Translations under genes and position numbers: made by a program
Assembly: GCA_023428335.1 (NCBI GenBank)
Contig: JAEYYS010000363.1
Span: 1-13,615, forward strand
Direction of reading: 5' to 3'
DNA: 13,615 nt
From: Verrucomicrobiota bacterium
GTDB taxonomy: Bacteria > Verrucomicrobiota > Verrucomicrobiia > Verrucomicrobiales > Verrucomicrobiaceae
The notes under the pieces: generated by a model
Told to the model about the DNA's origin: nothing
The model's input: only the letters and a program-made list of their open reading frames with translations
Databases searched by the model: none
In this document: piece by piece, positions 13,417 to 13,615 of the stretch
How the letters are laid out: each line of letters begins with the position of its first letter
Numbering within the stretch: position 1 is the stretch's first letter

Positions 13417-13615
13417 TTGGACCTGAAGCAGATCAAACAAATCGTGGCGTTGATGGCGGAGAACGACCTCAGCTACTTTCATTTCGAAAACCAGGGCTCG
13501 AAAATCGAGCTGCGTCGCGGCTCGGACCTGGAAACCGTGCAGAAGCTGCTGAAGCATCTGCCGGCCCAGACCGCCCTGCCCGCGCCGGCGGCCGTCAGCC
13601 TGCCTGCCGCCGCGC
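13417..13615 (+). CDS. accB: Biotin carboxyl carrier protein of acetyl-CoA carboxylase, N-terminal part (cut by window edge)
   Basis: AccB carries the biotin that shuttles carboxyl groups from AccC to AccA/AccD. Only about 66 residues are in the window. The start (M)DLKQIKQIVALMAENDLSYF, the following KIELRRGSD, and the onset of a Pro/Ala-rich linker (LPAQTALPAPAAVSLPAAA) match the N-terminal region of BCCP; the biotinyl domain with its Lys lies beyond the edge. I choose TTG 13417 because AAGGAGG lies at ideal spacing before it and because it gives the standard N-terminus. The in-frame ATG at 13378 would prepend MDEPKPTEKEATA and remains possible, since other genes here also start without Shine-Dalgarno. 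It is divergent from comF; accC is usually next downstream but is not visible. Confidence 0.88.
   Translation, partial: MDLKQIKQIVALMAENDLSYFHFENQGSKIELRRGSDLETVQKLLKHLPAQTALPAPAAVSLPAAA

Overview
The window is high-GC chromosomal DNA carrying nine genes, one cut at each edge. The best lineage guess is Verrucomicrobiota, probably the Opitutales/Opitutaceae side. The basis is a 1606-residue secreted protein with the 'Pirellula/Verrucomicrobium-type' dehydrogenase and CxxCH haem domains, start codons that mostly lack a Shine-Dalgarno sequence, and a GC-rich repeat whose translated flavour I associate with Opitutaceae genomes (recollection, not searched). I see no rRNA, tRNA, CRISPR, transposase, integrase, phage or defence genes.

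Layout. (1) 1-1022, minus: ilvC, ketol-acid reductoisomerase, running off the left edge probably one base short of its stop. (2) 1140-4594: an envelope group made of a secreted M23 peptidase with two PKD-like domains (+), a secreted calcineurin-like phosphoesterase relative (-, only 3 bases from the previous stop), and a minimal D,D-carboxypeptidase (+). (3) 4595-4753: a gene-free strip with a CAGATTT triplet repeat and four consecutive stem-loops between convergent genes. (4) 4754-9574, minus: the giant exported protein with seven FG-GAP blades, dehydrogenase propeller, HEAT-like helices, cytochrome c and a C-terminal beta-sandwich, interrupted in a linker by a 93-bp imperfect inverted repeat kept in frame. 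(5) 9699-11451, plus: gatC-gatA without gatB. (6) 11511-13261, minus: accD and, upstream of it, a comF-type phosphoribosyltransferase. (7) 13417-13615, plus: the 5' end of accB.

How they fit together. Most genes are housekeeping: branched-chain amino acids (ilvC), Asn/Gln-tRNA amidation (gatCA), and malonyl-CoA synthesis (accD and accB either side of comF). The M23 peptidase and D,D-carboxypeptidase both act on peptidoglycan. The giant protein is the lineage-specific accessory gene and is probably a periplasmic or outer-surface redox protein; its substrate cannot be told from sequence.

I found no convincing new multi-gene system. The items most worth a second look are the in-frame repeat inside the giant gene, that gene's domain fusion, the stem-loop cluster at 4643-4751, the phosphoesterase lacking its first metal-binding Asp, and the accB start.
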